Of a stretch of 64,000 nt of DNA, positions 52,301 to 60,540 are shown piece after piece. The position numbers and the translations under genes are program-made. The stretch's first letter is position 1. Each line of letters starts with the position of its first letter. The notes beneath the pieces were generated by a model that was given only the letters and a program-made list of their open reading frames with translations, was not told the DNA's origin and searched no databases. Source of the DNA: GWE2-51-13 sp041736705 (lineage in GTDB: Bacteria; Bacillota_I; Bacilli_A; Erysipelotrichales; Erysipelotrichaceae); assembly GCA_041736705.1 (NCBI GenBank), contig JBGSTC010000022.1, positions 37,763-101,762 of the forward strand, in the 5' to 3' direction.

Positions 52301-53172
52301 GCACCTTCGTCCAGCTCGTGCTGAGATCCCTGGAAACAGGGAGCATCTACTCCTTAGCCGCCCTTGGCATCATCATCATCTATCGTACCTCAAACATCAC
52401 CCACTTCGCCCAAGGCGCCATGGGGATGTTCAATACCTTCGTCGTCACCTTCCTCTTCACCACCGCCGGCATGCCGTTGTGGCTGGCGATCATCGGAGGG
52501 ATGGTCAGCGCCTTGATCACCGGCTTCACGGTCGACTTCGTGATCATCCGCCATACAAAGAAAGTCTCCCCGGTCGCCAAGCAAATCATCACCTTGGGCT
52601 TGATCATGATTTTCGTGGGTGTGACGCCGTTTCTCTTCGGTGTCGACCCCTTGAATCTTCCCCAACTGATCCCGACCGGCAGCCTACCCGTCGCCGGTGC
52701 TTCGATCTCGTTCAATGGGATCTTGAACATCGGTTTCGGACTGAGCGTCATGGCCGTCCTCTTCTATGTCCTTCAGCGGACGAAGTGGGGCTTGGCGATC
52801 CGTACGACCGCATCCAACGAATTCACCGCCCGGCTCATGGGCGTCCCCACCAAAACCGTCACCATGGTCGCATGGGCGGTCGCCGCGGTTCTGGGTGTCC
52901 TGGCCGGCGTCATGACGGCACCCTTCACCTCGGTGACCCTCAACCTGATGGACGGGGTCCAACTCAATGCCTTGATCGCGTGTGTCCTGGGCGGATTTCA
53001 GACCTTCTACGGTCCGGTCCTGGGAGCCTATATCATCGGGATCGCCAAGAACCTCCTGGTCTACTATGTCTCCTCGGTCTGGGGCGAACAGCTTCTGTAT
53101 CTGGGGATCCTCATCTTCATCGTCTTCCGTCCTTACGGTTTGATCGGTAAGAAGATCGTGAAGAAAGTGTAG
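52297..53172 (+). CDS. livH: Liv-type ABC permease 1
   Basis: The 291-residue membrane subunit of the branched-chain amino-acid/HAAT transporter family, starting with GTG that overlaps the previous stop (GTGA). It has about eight hydrophobic segments and the loop TASNEFTARLMGVPT for ATPase contact, typical of LivH. Family members carry amino acids, amides, urea or short organic acids; the surrounding acyl-CoA genes favour an acid. Confidence 0.9.
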   Translation: MSTFVQLVLRSLETGSIYSLAALGIIIIYRTSNITHFAQGAMGMFNTFVVTFLFTTAGMPLWLAIIGGMVSALITGFTVDFVIIRHTKKVSPVAKQIITLGLIMIFVGVTPFLFGVDPLNLPQLIPTGSLPVAGASISFNGILNIGFGLSVMAVLFYVLQRTKWGLAIRTTASNEFTARLMGVPTKTVTMVAWAVAAVLGVLAGVMTAPFTSVTLNLMDGVQLNALIACVLGGFQTFYGPVLGAYIIGIAKNLLVYYVSSVWGEQLLYLGILIFIVFRPYGLIGKKIVKKV

Positions 53173-53180
53173 GTGCGTCC

Positions 53181-54197
53181 ATGAAAATCAAAAAACCGGT
53201 ATTCAACCTGAAAAAGAACGCACATCTGAATTATGTTTTATTCGGAATTGTCCTCTGCCTCGTCCCGCTTCTCATCGAATTGGGCTTGCTGCGGAACTCC
53301 TATCTCACCCTGGTCGGCAGCGTCATCATCTATTCCGTCGCCGCCATCGGACTTAACCTTTTGTTGGGGTGGTCCGGACTGATCTCCTTGGGAACCGCCG
53401 GATTCATGGGCTTGGCGGCCTACATCTCCGCCTATGCCACCGTGAATCTAAAACTACCCTTCGAAGTCGCCGTGATCTTGGCGCTATCGATCCCCTTAGC
53501 GGTCGGTATCCTGGTCGGCTTGGTTTCGTTGAAGATCGAAGGATTGTATCTGGCCATCGCGACCCTCAGCGTCTCCGAAATCCTGCGTAAATCCTTTGAA
53601 GAATTCGGCGACATCACCAACGGCTTCTCCGGCAAAACCGCGAGTTATCCTAAATTGTTAGGGTTCTTCCAACTCGACAAGTACGGAACCTACATCTTAT
53701 TGGTGGTCGTGTTGGTCGGGGTCATGATCCTGATCCATAACATGATCAACGGTCAAATGGGACGCGCACTCAACGCGATGAGAGGCAGCGAAGCCGCCGC
53801 CCAGGCGATGGGCGTGCATCTTCTCAAATACCGCTTGGTCGCCTTCGCCCTCGCCACAAGTCTCGCCGCCCTCTCGGGCATCCTGTACATCCACTTCATC
53901 AAATACACCTACCCCCCGACCTGGACCCTGGGCATGTCGCTGAACATCCTCTCGGCCATCATCATCGGCGGCGTACGGAACATCTATGGTACAATCCTCG
54001 GCGTCTTCGTGGTCTTCGCCGTACCGGATTTGTTTCTCAAACAAATCCCGTATTTCGGAGCCATGCCCGGGTTCGCCTACATCATCAACGGCATCCTGAT
54101 TATCGTCGTCATCATGTATTATCCCTACGGTCTGATCTATCTCGGCAACGACATGAAGAAACTGTGGGGCAAAGTGAAAGCGAAGGTGAAACCATGA
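53181..54197 (+). CDS. livM: Liv-type ABC permease 2
   Basis: The 338-residue second permease with LivM hallmarks GLNLLLGWSGLISLGTAGFM (shared family motif near residue 58) and the coupling loop RGSEAAAQAMGV. Its stop overlaps livG (ATGA). It forms the channel with LivH. Confidence 0.9.
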   Translation: MKIKKPVFNLKKNAHLNYVLFGIVLCLVPLLIELGLLRNSYLTLVGSVIIYSVAAIGLNLLLGWSGLISLGTAGFMGLAAYISAYATVNLKLPFEVAVILALSIPLAVGILVGLVSLKIEGLYLAIATLSVSEILRKSFEEFGDITNGFSGKTASYPKLLGFFQLDKYGTYILLVVVLVGVMILIHNMINGQMGRALNAMRGSEAAAQAMGVHLLKYRLVAFALATSLAALSGILYIHFIKYTYPPTWTLGMSLNILSAIIIGGVRNIYGTILGVFVVFAVPDLFLKQIPYFGAMPGFAYIINGILIIVVIMYYPYGLIYLGNDMKKLWGKVKAKVKP

Positions 54198-55006
54198 GCA
54201 CTCTTGATCTGCAAGAAGGGTCGGTCCTTCGGTTGGAAGAGTTAAGCATCTCGTTTGGCGGATTGAAGGCCGTGGATAACCTGAGCTTTGAAATCAAGGA
54301 AAAGGAAATCTTCGGTCTGATCGGTCCCAACGGGGCGGGGAAGACGACCGCCTTCAATTGCATCACCCAATTCTATCGTCCCAACCACGGGAAAATCTTC
54401 TTCCGGGACAAGCATGGCAAGGTCACCAACCTGATCGACCATCCCGTCCATGAAATCATCAAGCTCGGTTTGGTCCGCACCTTCCAAAACGTCGAACTGA
54501 TCCGCGAACTAAGCATCCTGGATAATGTGTTGATCGGTGCGCACATCGATTTCAAGAGTTCGCTCTTGGCCCAAGCCCTGAAAACCAAGAAAGCCAAAGA
54601 TGAAGAAACCGCGCTTCGCAACGAAGCCATCGAAGTTCTTACCTTCCTGGGCATCGCCGATCGCATGCTTCTACCGGCCGGGGGACAACCCTACGGCATC
54701 CTAAAAAAAGTCGAATTGGCCAGAACCTTGATGTGTCATCCGAAACTCATCATCCTGGACGAACCCGCCGCCGGGCTCAACGACATCGAAACGGTCAACC
54801 TGGCGAAAGTCATCCGGACCATCCGCGACAAATACGGCTGCGCCGTGCTCTTGGTCGAACATGACATGCGTCTGGTCATGGATGTGTGCGATAAGATCTG
54901 CGCCATCAACTTCGGAAAGTTCCTGGCGGTCGGAAGCCCCAAGGAAATCCAGCGCAACAAAGATGTCCAAGCCGCCTACCTTGGCGAAACGGAGGCCGAC
55001 CAATGA
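54194..55006 (+). CDS. livG: Liv-type ABC ATPase 1
   Basis: A 270-residue ATPase with Walker A GPNGAGKTT, Walker B IILDEP and the C-terminal extension typical of LivG. The signature region reads YGILKKVELA, in which LSGGQ is replaced by YGILK; LivG proteins usually have LSYGQQRRLEIA, so this degeneration is notable. A 4-base overlap joins it to both neighbours. Confidence 0.88.
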   Translation: MSTLDLQEGSVLRLEELSISFGGLKAVDNLSFEIKEKEIFGLIGPNGAGKTTAFNCITQFYRPNHGKIFFRDKHGKVTNLIDHPVHEIIKLGLVRTFQNVELIRELSILDNVLIGAHIDFKSSLLAQALKTKKAKDEETALRNEAIEVLTFLGIADRMLLPAGGQPYGILKKVELARTLMCHPKLIILDEPAAGLNDIETVNLAKVIRTIRDKYGCAVLLVEHDMRLVMDVCDKICAINFGKFLAVGSPKEIQRNKDVQAAYLGETEADQ

Positions 55007-55722
55007 GAAACAATGCGTTGGAAATCCGTAACCTGAAAGTGAATTATGGTGCCATCGAAGCCTTGAAAGGCATCGATCTCACCGTGAAGGAAGGCAGCGT
55101 CGTCGCGCTGCTGGGCGCCAACGGCGCAGGGAAAACGACGACCTTACGTACCATCTCCGGATTGATCAAGCCGACTGGCGGATCGATCCAGTTCCTTGGA
55201 AAAGAAATCAGCCATCTCGAAGCGGAGAAGATCGCCACGATCGGCATCGCCCAGAGTCCGGAAGGACGTCAGGTCTTCCGCGACCTAACCGTTGAAGAGA
55301 ATCTGAAAGTCGGCGCCTTCACCGTGAAGAGCCGCAAAGAAGTCAAAGCGAACTTCCAGAAAGTCTACGGTTATTTCCCGGTGTTGAAGGAGCGCAAGAA
55401 CCAAGTCGCATCCACGCTCTCCGGGGGGGAACAGCAGATGCTTGCGATCGGACGCGCCTTGATGAGTTCACCCAAGATTTTATTGTTGGATGAACCCTCG
55501 CTGGGCTTGGCTCCCTTGATCGTCCGCGACATTTTGAAGATCGTCACCGAAATCCGCGATGCGGGAACCACGGTGATCATCGTCGAACAAAACGCCGCGC
55601 AAACGCTGAAAATCGCCGATTACGCCTACGTGCTTGAACTCGGGGTCATCCGTACCCATGGTCCGGCACAAGAATTGTTGCACGATCCCAAGCTCATCGA
55701 AGCCTATCTGGGGTCGCATTAA
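55003..55722 (+). CDS. livF: Liv-type ABC ATPase 2
   Basis: A 239-residue ATPase with Walker A GANGAGKTT, intact signature LSGGEQQML and Walker B ILLLDEPSLGL. Because LivG here has a degenerate signature, the LivF signature may support the only canonical hydrolysis site. The next gene starts 45 bases later. Confidence 0.92.
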   Translation: MRNNALEIRNLKVNYGAIEALKGIDLTVKEGSVVALLGANGAGKTTTLRTISGLIKPTGGSIQFLGKEISHLEAEKIATIGIAQSPEGRQVFRDLTVEENLKVGAFTVKSRKEVKANFQKVYGYFPVLKERKNQVASTLSGGEQQMLAIGRALMSSPKILLLDEPSLGLAPLIVRDILKIVTEIRDAGTTVIIVEQNAAQTLKIADYAYVLELGVIRTHGPAQELLHDPKLIEAYLGSH

Positions 55723-55767
55723 ATGGAAATAATGCTAGGGCATTATGATAAAAGGAGGAAACATCTT

Positions 55768-56976
55768 ATGAAGAAAATTTTAGTGGTTCTTCTCTCCGTT
55801 ATGCTGCTGGGCAGCATGGCAGCCTGCAAGAAAGAAGAAGTCGCCGCGCAAGGCGTTACGGACGACAAAGTCCTGATCGCGAACTGCGCCGCAACCTCCG
55901 GTGCGTTCGCGCCGGTCGGTGTTCCGTTCACAGAAGGCATCAAAGCATATCTGGCCTATGTGAATTCCAAAGGCGGTGTCGATGGCCGCGAAATCGAATT
56001 CCTGCACAACGACGATGAATTCGATCCCGTCAAAGGCAAAGCCTGTCTCGATTCGTTCATCAACGACGACAAAGTCTTCGCAATCGTCGGCCACTTCGGT
56101 ACCCCCGTCGTCGGCGCGACCTTGGAAGACTTGAAAGAAGCCGGTATCCCGGCGGTTTACTTCGCGACGGGTATCGGCCAGTTGTACGATGACAAAGCCA
56201 CCGCCGAAGAAAAGAACCTGAACATCTTCCCGGTTCAACCGATCTATAAGACGGAAGGCCAGATCATGGTCGCACGTGCCGTCGGTAACTTCGGTGCCAA
56301 GAAAATCGGTGTCATCTCCACCAGCGACGATGCCGGTAAAGACTTGTTAGCCGGTGCCAAGATCAAAGCCGCCGAACTCAACGTCGAACTCGTCGAAGTC
56401 CAAGTCGCCGCCGGTGCCACGGACGTTTCCGCCGCCGTCACGACGATCAAGAATGCCAACGTCGATTTCGTCATCGGTGCCGCCATCCAGGCGACCATCC
56501 CGACGATCATCAAAGAATTGGCTGCCCAGGATGTCAATAAAGACGTCATCACCACGTATGTCAACGTTTCCCCCGCGATCGCGAACCTGTTCAAGGATCA
56601 AATCGCCGGTAAGTTCGATGTCTACGGAAACGGTTGGGTTGCGTTCGATGCCGCCCACCAAGCCGCGATCGCCGAATACGCCCAGAACATCGATGCCGCC
56701 TATGCCGCCAACGCCTATGCGATGACGGGATGGATCGCCGCCTACTTCTTCGTCGAAGGCCTCAAGCGCGTCGAAGGAACCGTTACTTGGGAAAAGTACA
56801 TCGAAGCCATGGAATCCGATCCGATCACCAATCCGTTCGGCGGCGTCATCGACTATGCCGACGGTGCACGTATGGGTACCCAGGAAATGAATCTGTCCAA
56901 AGTGGACCCGACCGCCCCGACGATGTGGGTTGAAGTCGAACCTTTGGCGAACATGGACGAAATTCTTAACAAATAG
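55768..56976 (+). CDS. livJ: Liv-type ABC substrate-binding lipoprotein
   Basis: A 402-residue lipoprotein with signal peptide ending SMAAC (lipidated Cys19) and the two-lobed type-1 binding fold (VTDDKVLIANCAATSG, KKIGVISTSDDAGKD). AAAGGAGG fits the ATG at 55768. The ligand-binding residues cannot be read reliably; an organic acid is inferred from the operon. It is followed by a strong terminator, so the genes beyond depend on readthrough. Confidence 0.9.
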   Translation: MKKILVVLLSVMLLGSMAACKKEEVAAQGVTDDKVLIANCAATSGAFAPVGVPFTEGIKAYLAYVNSKGGVDGREIEFLHNDDEFDPVKGKACLDSFINDDKVFAIVGHFGTPVVGATLEDLKEAGIPAVYFATGIGQLYDDKATAEEKNLNIFPVQPIYKTEGQIMVARAVGNFGAKKIGVISTSDDAGKDLLAGAKIKAAELNVELVEVQVAAGATDVSAAVTTIKNANVDFVIGAAIQATIPTIIKELAAQDVNKDVITTYVNVSPAIANLFKDQIAGKFDVYGNGWVAFDAAHQAAIAEYAQNIDAAYAANAYAMTGWIAAYFFVEGLKRVEGTVTWEKYIEAMESDPITNPFGGVIDYADGARMGTQEMNLSKVDPTAPTMWVEVEPLANMDEILNK

Positions 56977-56992
56977 GTTACAATGAAACAAT

Positions 56993-57023
56993 GGGGGAGG
57001 GAAATCCCTCCCCCGTGTTTTTT
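56993..57023 (+). terminator. Terminator inside the acyl-CoA operon
   Basis: GGGGGAGGG-AAAT-CCCTCCCCC followed by GTGTTTTTT, 14 bases before the CoA-transferase start; downstream expression should be lower than that of the transporter. Confidence 0.85.
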
Positions 57024-57037
57024 AAAGGAGGTTTACC

Positions 57038-58345
57038 ATGGACTACGCTCATAAACTGATCACCGTCGAAGAAGCCCTCTCCAAAGTGAAAACCGGCGAT
57101 CAGATCGTCACCGGACTCGGCAGCGCCGAAGCCCGTTTATTCATGCTGAATCTGCATACGATCGCGGACCGCGTCAATAACGTAACCATCACCAACTGTC
57201 TTCCGATGTGCGACGCACCCTTCATCAAAGAAGAATACAAGAACAGTTTCAACGTGGACGGATGGTTCTATTCCCCGGCGTTGCGTAAAGCGCATAAGAA
57301 CGGGAACATTTCCTTCATCCCCAACCACCTCCATCTCGCCGGCTCCAAACGCCTGCACCATGTGACACCCGACCTCTATGTCGGCGCCTGTTCCATGCCC
57401 GATAAACACGGCTATGTTTCCTTGTCCCTTTCCAATACCTATGAAAAGATGACGATCGACCAAGCCAAGCTCGTGATCCTTGAAATCAACCCGAACATGC
57501 CCTATACCTATGGCGATGTCGAACTACATATCAATAAGATCGATTATCTGATCGAAGCGGACTATCCGGTGCCTGTCTTGCCGGAAGTGCAATCCAACGA
57601 AAAAGACGAAAAGATCGGACAATACATCGCTTCCTATATCCAGGACGGCGATTGCATCCAACTCGGGATCGGCGGGATCCCCAACGCCGTCGCAGGTTTC
57701 CTGCACGACAAAAAAGACCTTGGCGTGCACACCGAAATGCTGACGACGGGCTTGATGCGTTTAGCGAAAATGGGCGTCATCACCGGTGAAAAGAAAACCC
57801 TTCATCGCGGGAAGATGGTCGCGACCTTTGCCTTGGGAACCCAGGAACTCTACGACTATCTCGACCATAACCCGGCGATCATGATTCTTGACGGGGGCTA
57901 CGTCAACGATCCCGCAATCATCGGCCTCAATGACCACCAAATCTCCATCAACACGACCCTTGAAATCGATTTGACCGGCCAGTGCTGCAGCGAATCGATC
58001 GGTTCGCTCCAGTTCAGCGGAACCGGCGGACAAGCGGATACGGCGATCGGGGCGCAAAATTCAAAAGAAGGCAAATCGTTCATCGCCCTGTATTCCACGG
58101 CGATGGTGAAGAACCCTTTGACGGGAGAGCGTGAAGAAGTCTCCAAGATCGTCCCTCAGCTAAAACCGGGGGCTGCCGTCACCTTATCGCGAAACGATGT
58201 CGATTTCGTCGTCACCGAATACGGGGTCGCCGCCTTGCGCGGGACCAACATCCGTGAACGTGTCTACCGTTTGATCGCGATCGCCCATCCAAATTATCGT
58301 GAAGATCTTTTGAAACAAGCGAAAGATCTCGGGATCCTGATGTAA
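57038..58345 (+). CDS. Short-chain acyl-CoA:acetate CoA-transferase
   Basis: The 435-residue enzyme belongs to the acetyl-CoA hydrolase/4-hydroxybutyrate-butyrate CoA-transferase group: GIGGIPNAV, HTEML with probable catalytic E233, and SGTGGQADTAIGAQNSK. It would exchange CoA between butyryl-CoA (or the imported acid) and acetate. AAAGGAGG precedes the ATG. Its stop overlaps the next gene (TAATG). Exact acid specificity is not decided by the motifs. Confidence 0.85.
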   Translation: MDYAHKLITVEEALSKVKTGDQIVTGLGSAEARLFMLNLHTIADRVNNVTITNCLPMCDAPFIKEEYKNSFNVDGWFYSPALRKAHKNGNISFIPNHLHLAGSKRLHHVTPDLYVGACSMPDKHGYVSLSLSNTYEKMTIDQAKLVILEINPNMPYTYGDVELHINKIDYLIEADYPVPVLPEVQSNEKDEKIGQYIASYIQDGDCIQLGIGGIPNAVAGFLHDKKDLGVHTEMLTTGLMRLAKMGVITGEKKTLHRGKMVATFALGTQELYDYLDHNPAIMILDGGYVNDPAIIGLNDHQISINTTLEIDLTGQCCSESIGSLQFSGTGGQADTAIGAQNSKEGKSFIALYSTAMVKNPLTGEREEVSKIVPQLKPGAAVTLSRNDVDFVVTEYGVAALRGTNIRERVYRLIAIAHPNYREDLLKQAKDLGILM

Positions 58346-59160
58346 TGGCGACGTTCCCTTATCAAAAGTACGAAGTCTATTACGAGGAGTATGGTCAAGG
58401 GACACCCTTGGTTTTACTCAACGGCATCATGATGTCGACCTTAAGCTGGAAACCCTTCATCGAAACCTTCAGCAACCAACATCGCTTGATTCTGGTTGAT
58501 CTGTTGGACCAGGGGAAATCAAGCAAATTGGACGGGTTGGAGTACAACCAGGACATTCAAGTCGAGGTCGTGAAAGCACTTTGCGATCACCTCGAATTAA
58601 GCCAAATCGATCTTTTCGGTATCTCCTACGGAGGGGAGGTCGCGATGCGATTCGCGATCGACCATCCATCATTCGTCCGTCGTCTTCTCCTCTTCAACAC
58701 GACCGCCTATACCAGCCCGTGGCTACGGGAGATCGGCGTCGCATGGAACAAGGCGACCAACGATCCGGAAGCGTATTATGCCACGACGATCCCGGTCATC
58801 TACTCCTCTTCGTTCTACACGAAGCATCAAGAGTGGATGAACAACCGCAAGAAAATATTACTCGGGGTCTTCTCGAACCCCGTCTTCATCAACGCGATGA
58901 TCCGCTTGACCAACAGCGCCAACGACCACGATGTCCGCGACCGTCTGCATGAGATCCAGGCGCCGACCTTGGTGGTTTCCTGCGAGCACGACTACATCAC
59001 GCCCGCACAGGAACAAAGCTTCATCGCAAGTAGAATCCCCCATGCTTCCTTGGTCATGATCCCCGATAGCGGGCATGCCTCGATGTATGAAAAACCGATG
59101 CTGTTTAGCTCACTCGTCCTCGGCTTTGTATCAACAAGCAAAAGCGACGACGTGATTTAA
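58345..59160 (+). CDS. Alpha/beta-hydrolase (operon copy 2)
   Basis: The 271 residues have nucleophile elbow GISYGGE, an acid residue in SCEHDYITP, and His in SGHASM. The topology matches the general alpha/beta hydrolase family of copy 1 (50363), but identity is low. Translationally coupled to the CoA-transferase. Ester or thioester hydrolysis is likely. Confidence 0.8.
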   Translation: MATFPYQKYEVYYEEYGQGTPLVLLNGIMMSTLSWKPFIETFSNQHRLILVDLLDQGKSSKLDGLEYNQDIQVEVVKALCDHLELSQIDLFGISYGGEVAMRFAIDHPSFVRRLLLFNTTAYTSPWLREIGVAWNKATNDPEAYYATTIPVIYSSSFYTKHQEWMNNRKKILLGVFSNPVFINAMIRLTNSANDHDVRDRLHEIQAPTLVVSCEHDYITPAQEQSFIASRIPHASLVMIPDSGHASMYEKPMLFSSLVLGFVSTSKSDDVI

Positions 59161-59166
59161 CGGACC

Positions 59167-59238
59167 GTGCCGTACAACGAATGTTGTCCTCCCAAAATTG
59201 TGTCATGTTGTCCGCCATGTCCAGTCGTTCTACGGCAC
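59167..59238 (+). other. Long-range inverted repeat enclosing ATGTTGTCC direct repeats
   Basis: GTGCCGTA-C-AACGA (59167-59180) pairs with TCGTT-C-TACGGCAC (59225-59238), 13 bp with one mismatch. The 44-base loop holds ATGTTGTCC twice (59181, 59205) and ATGTCC (59217). It has no T-run and lies before the TetR promoter. Confidence 0.6.
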
Positions 59239-59245
59239 GATTAAA

Positions 59246-59274
59246 TTGTGAAAATTGTGGAAAGATGGTAAAAT
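59246..59274 (+). promoter_or_regulatory. Promoter of the tetR-type gene
   Basis: TTGTGA (59246-59251) and TAAAAT (59269-59274) are 17 bp apart. Confidence 0.55.
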
Positions 59275-59299
59275 AACAAAGAAAGTCGAGGTGGACGCT

Positions 59300-59890
59300 T
59301 TGGAATCCCTAGTGAACAAGCCGAAAACCAAGCGCGGTCAAGCAACGCTCGATCGAATCTGCGATGCCGCGGAACAACTGTTCTTCAAGAACGGGTATTA
59401 CGGGACGTCGATCAATGAAATCACGAGTCTGGCCAATGTGGCGCCGGGGACTTTCTACATCTACTTTACCGATAAACTGAGTCTGTATTGCTATTTGCTG
59501 TTGCAGTATTCCCATCAGATCCGCATGCATATCGCCCTCAACATCAAAGGATGCACGACGCGTAAGGAAGCCGAACGCAAAGGCTTGCATGCCTATCTCG
59601 ATTTCATCCGCGAACACAAGCATATGTACAACATCATCTGGGAATCCTTGTACATCGACAAGAAACTGTTCATCGACTATTATGCGAAATTCGCCGAGAA
59701 CTACATCCATCAGATCAAAAACGCCCAATTGTCGGGTGAAATGAAGAATTATGATCCGGAAGTGGTCGCCTATATGATGATGGGGATTTCCAACTTCATC
59801 GGCTTGAACTATGTCATGTTTAGCGAACATGACGATTTCGACCATGCGGTCGACCAAGTCATCGAGATCTTAGACAAAGGACTCTTCTAA
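59300..59890 (+). CDS. TetR/AcrR family regulator (FadR-like role)
   Basis: The 196-residue protein has an N-terminal HTH (RGQATLDRICDAAEQLFFKNGYYGTSINEITSLANV split over helices 1-3, with recognition near PGTFYIYF) and an all-helical ligand domain. It ends the acyl-CoA operon, so it is the best candidate to bind the RTGAAT-N4-WTTCAT palindromes and to respond to an acyl-CoA. The start is uncertain: TTG at 59300 has GAGGTGG 5 bases upstream; GTG at 59291 is possible. Confidence 0.82.
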   Translation: MESLVNKPKTKRGQATLDRICDAAEQLFFKNGYYGTSINEITSLANVAPGTFYIYFTDKLSLYCYLLLQYSHQIRMHIALNIKGCTTRKEAERKGLHAYLDFIREHKHMYNIIWESLYIDKKLFIDYYAKFAENYIHQIKNAQLSGEMKNYDPEVVAYMMMGISNFIGLNYVMFSEHDDFDHAVDQVIEILDKGLF

Positions 59891-59912
59891 ACGCGCCTCG
59901 AGTGCGTTTTTC
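59891..59912 (+). terminator. Terminator after the tetR-type gene
   Basis: ACGCGC-CTCGA-GTGCGT (one G-T pair) followed by TTTTT. Confidence 0.65.
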
Positions 59913-59924
59913 TTCGGAGGAAAC

Positions 59925-60407
59925 ATGACGAAAGCCATCTATCCGGGATCCTTCGATCCCATCACCAACGGTCATCTGGACATCATCGAACGTGCAGCCG
60001 GGATTTTCGACGAGCTCGTCGTCGCCATCATGGTCAACCCCGATAAAGCTTTTGCGTTCAGTCTGGAAGAACGGATGGACATGATCAAAGAATCCATCAA
60101 GCATCTCCCCAACGTCACCGTCGACTTCAGTCTCGGGTTGACGGTCGATTATGCGAAGCGGATCGATGCCAAGATCCTCATCCGCGGCATCCGTGCCGTT
60201 ATGGACTATGAATATGAAATGCAGCAGGCGACCGCCAACATGATGCTTTCACCGGACATCGAGTCCGTTTTCCTCCTCTCCAGCCCCGAACATTCCTTCG
60301 TTTCCTCATCCGTCGTCAAGAATATCGTCATGAACCACGGCGACGTAAGTTATTTCGTTTCCCCCTACGTCGCAAAAAAATTGATTGAACGATATTCCAA
60401 TCTTTGA
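59925..60407 (+). CDS. coaD: Pantetheine-phosphate adenylyltransferase
   Basis: This 160-residue enzyme of CoA synthesis transfers AMP to 4'-phosphopantetheine. The nucleotidyl-transferase motif TNGHLD (H18) follows PGSFDP, and RGIRAVMDYEYEMQ and SSPEHSFVSSS are conserved. GGAGG fits the ATG. It lies 34 bases after the TetR gene and is a housekeeping gene. Confidence 0.96.
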   Translation: MTKAIYPGSFDPITNGHLDIIERAAGIFDELVVAIMVNPDKAFAFSLEERMDMIKESIKHLPNVTVDFSLGLTVDYAKRIDAKILIRGIRAVMDYEYEMQQATANMMLSPDIESVFLLSSPEHSFVSSSVVKNIVMNHGDVSYFVSPYVAKKLIERYSNL

Positions 60408-60432
60408 TATCATAAAACCAGCAGGTGAGAAC

Positions 60433-60474
60433 ATGTACAAAAAACCAACGGAGAAAAAAGCGAATCTTCATTAA
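60433..60474 (+). CDS. 13-residue leader peptide of the ABC-F gene
   Basis: A short frame MYKKPTEKKANLH with GCAGGTGAG upstream precedes a terminator and the ABC-F gene. Ribosome stalling on it, caused by an antibiotic, would let transcription pass the terminator. This arrangement is known for antibiotic-inducible ABC-F genes in Bacillota. Confidence 0.65.
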   Translation: MYKKPTEKKANLH

Positions 60475-60505
60475 TGCATCGGATTTTTCCTGTTGTTTTC
60501 CACTG

Positions 60506-60527
60506 AAAGACCGTCGGGTCTTTTTTT
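60506..60527 (+). terminator. Attenuator terminator before the ABC-F gene
   Basis: AAAGACC-GTCG-GGTCTTT followed by T-run ends 14 bases before the ABC-F ATG. Confidence 0.85.
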
Positions 60528-60540
60528 ATGCGAGGTACCT

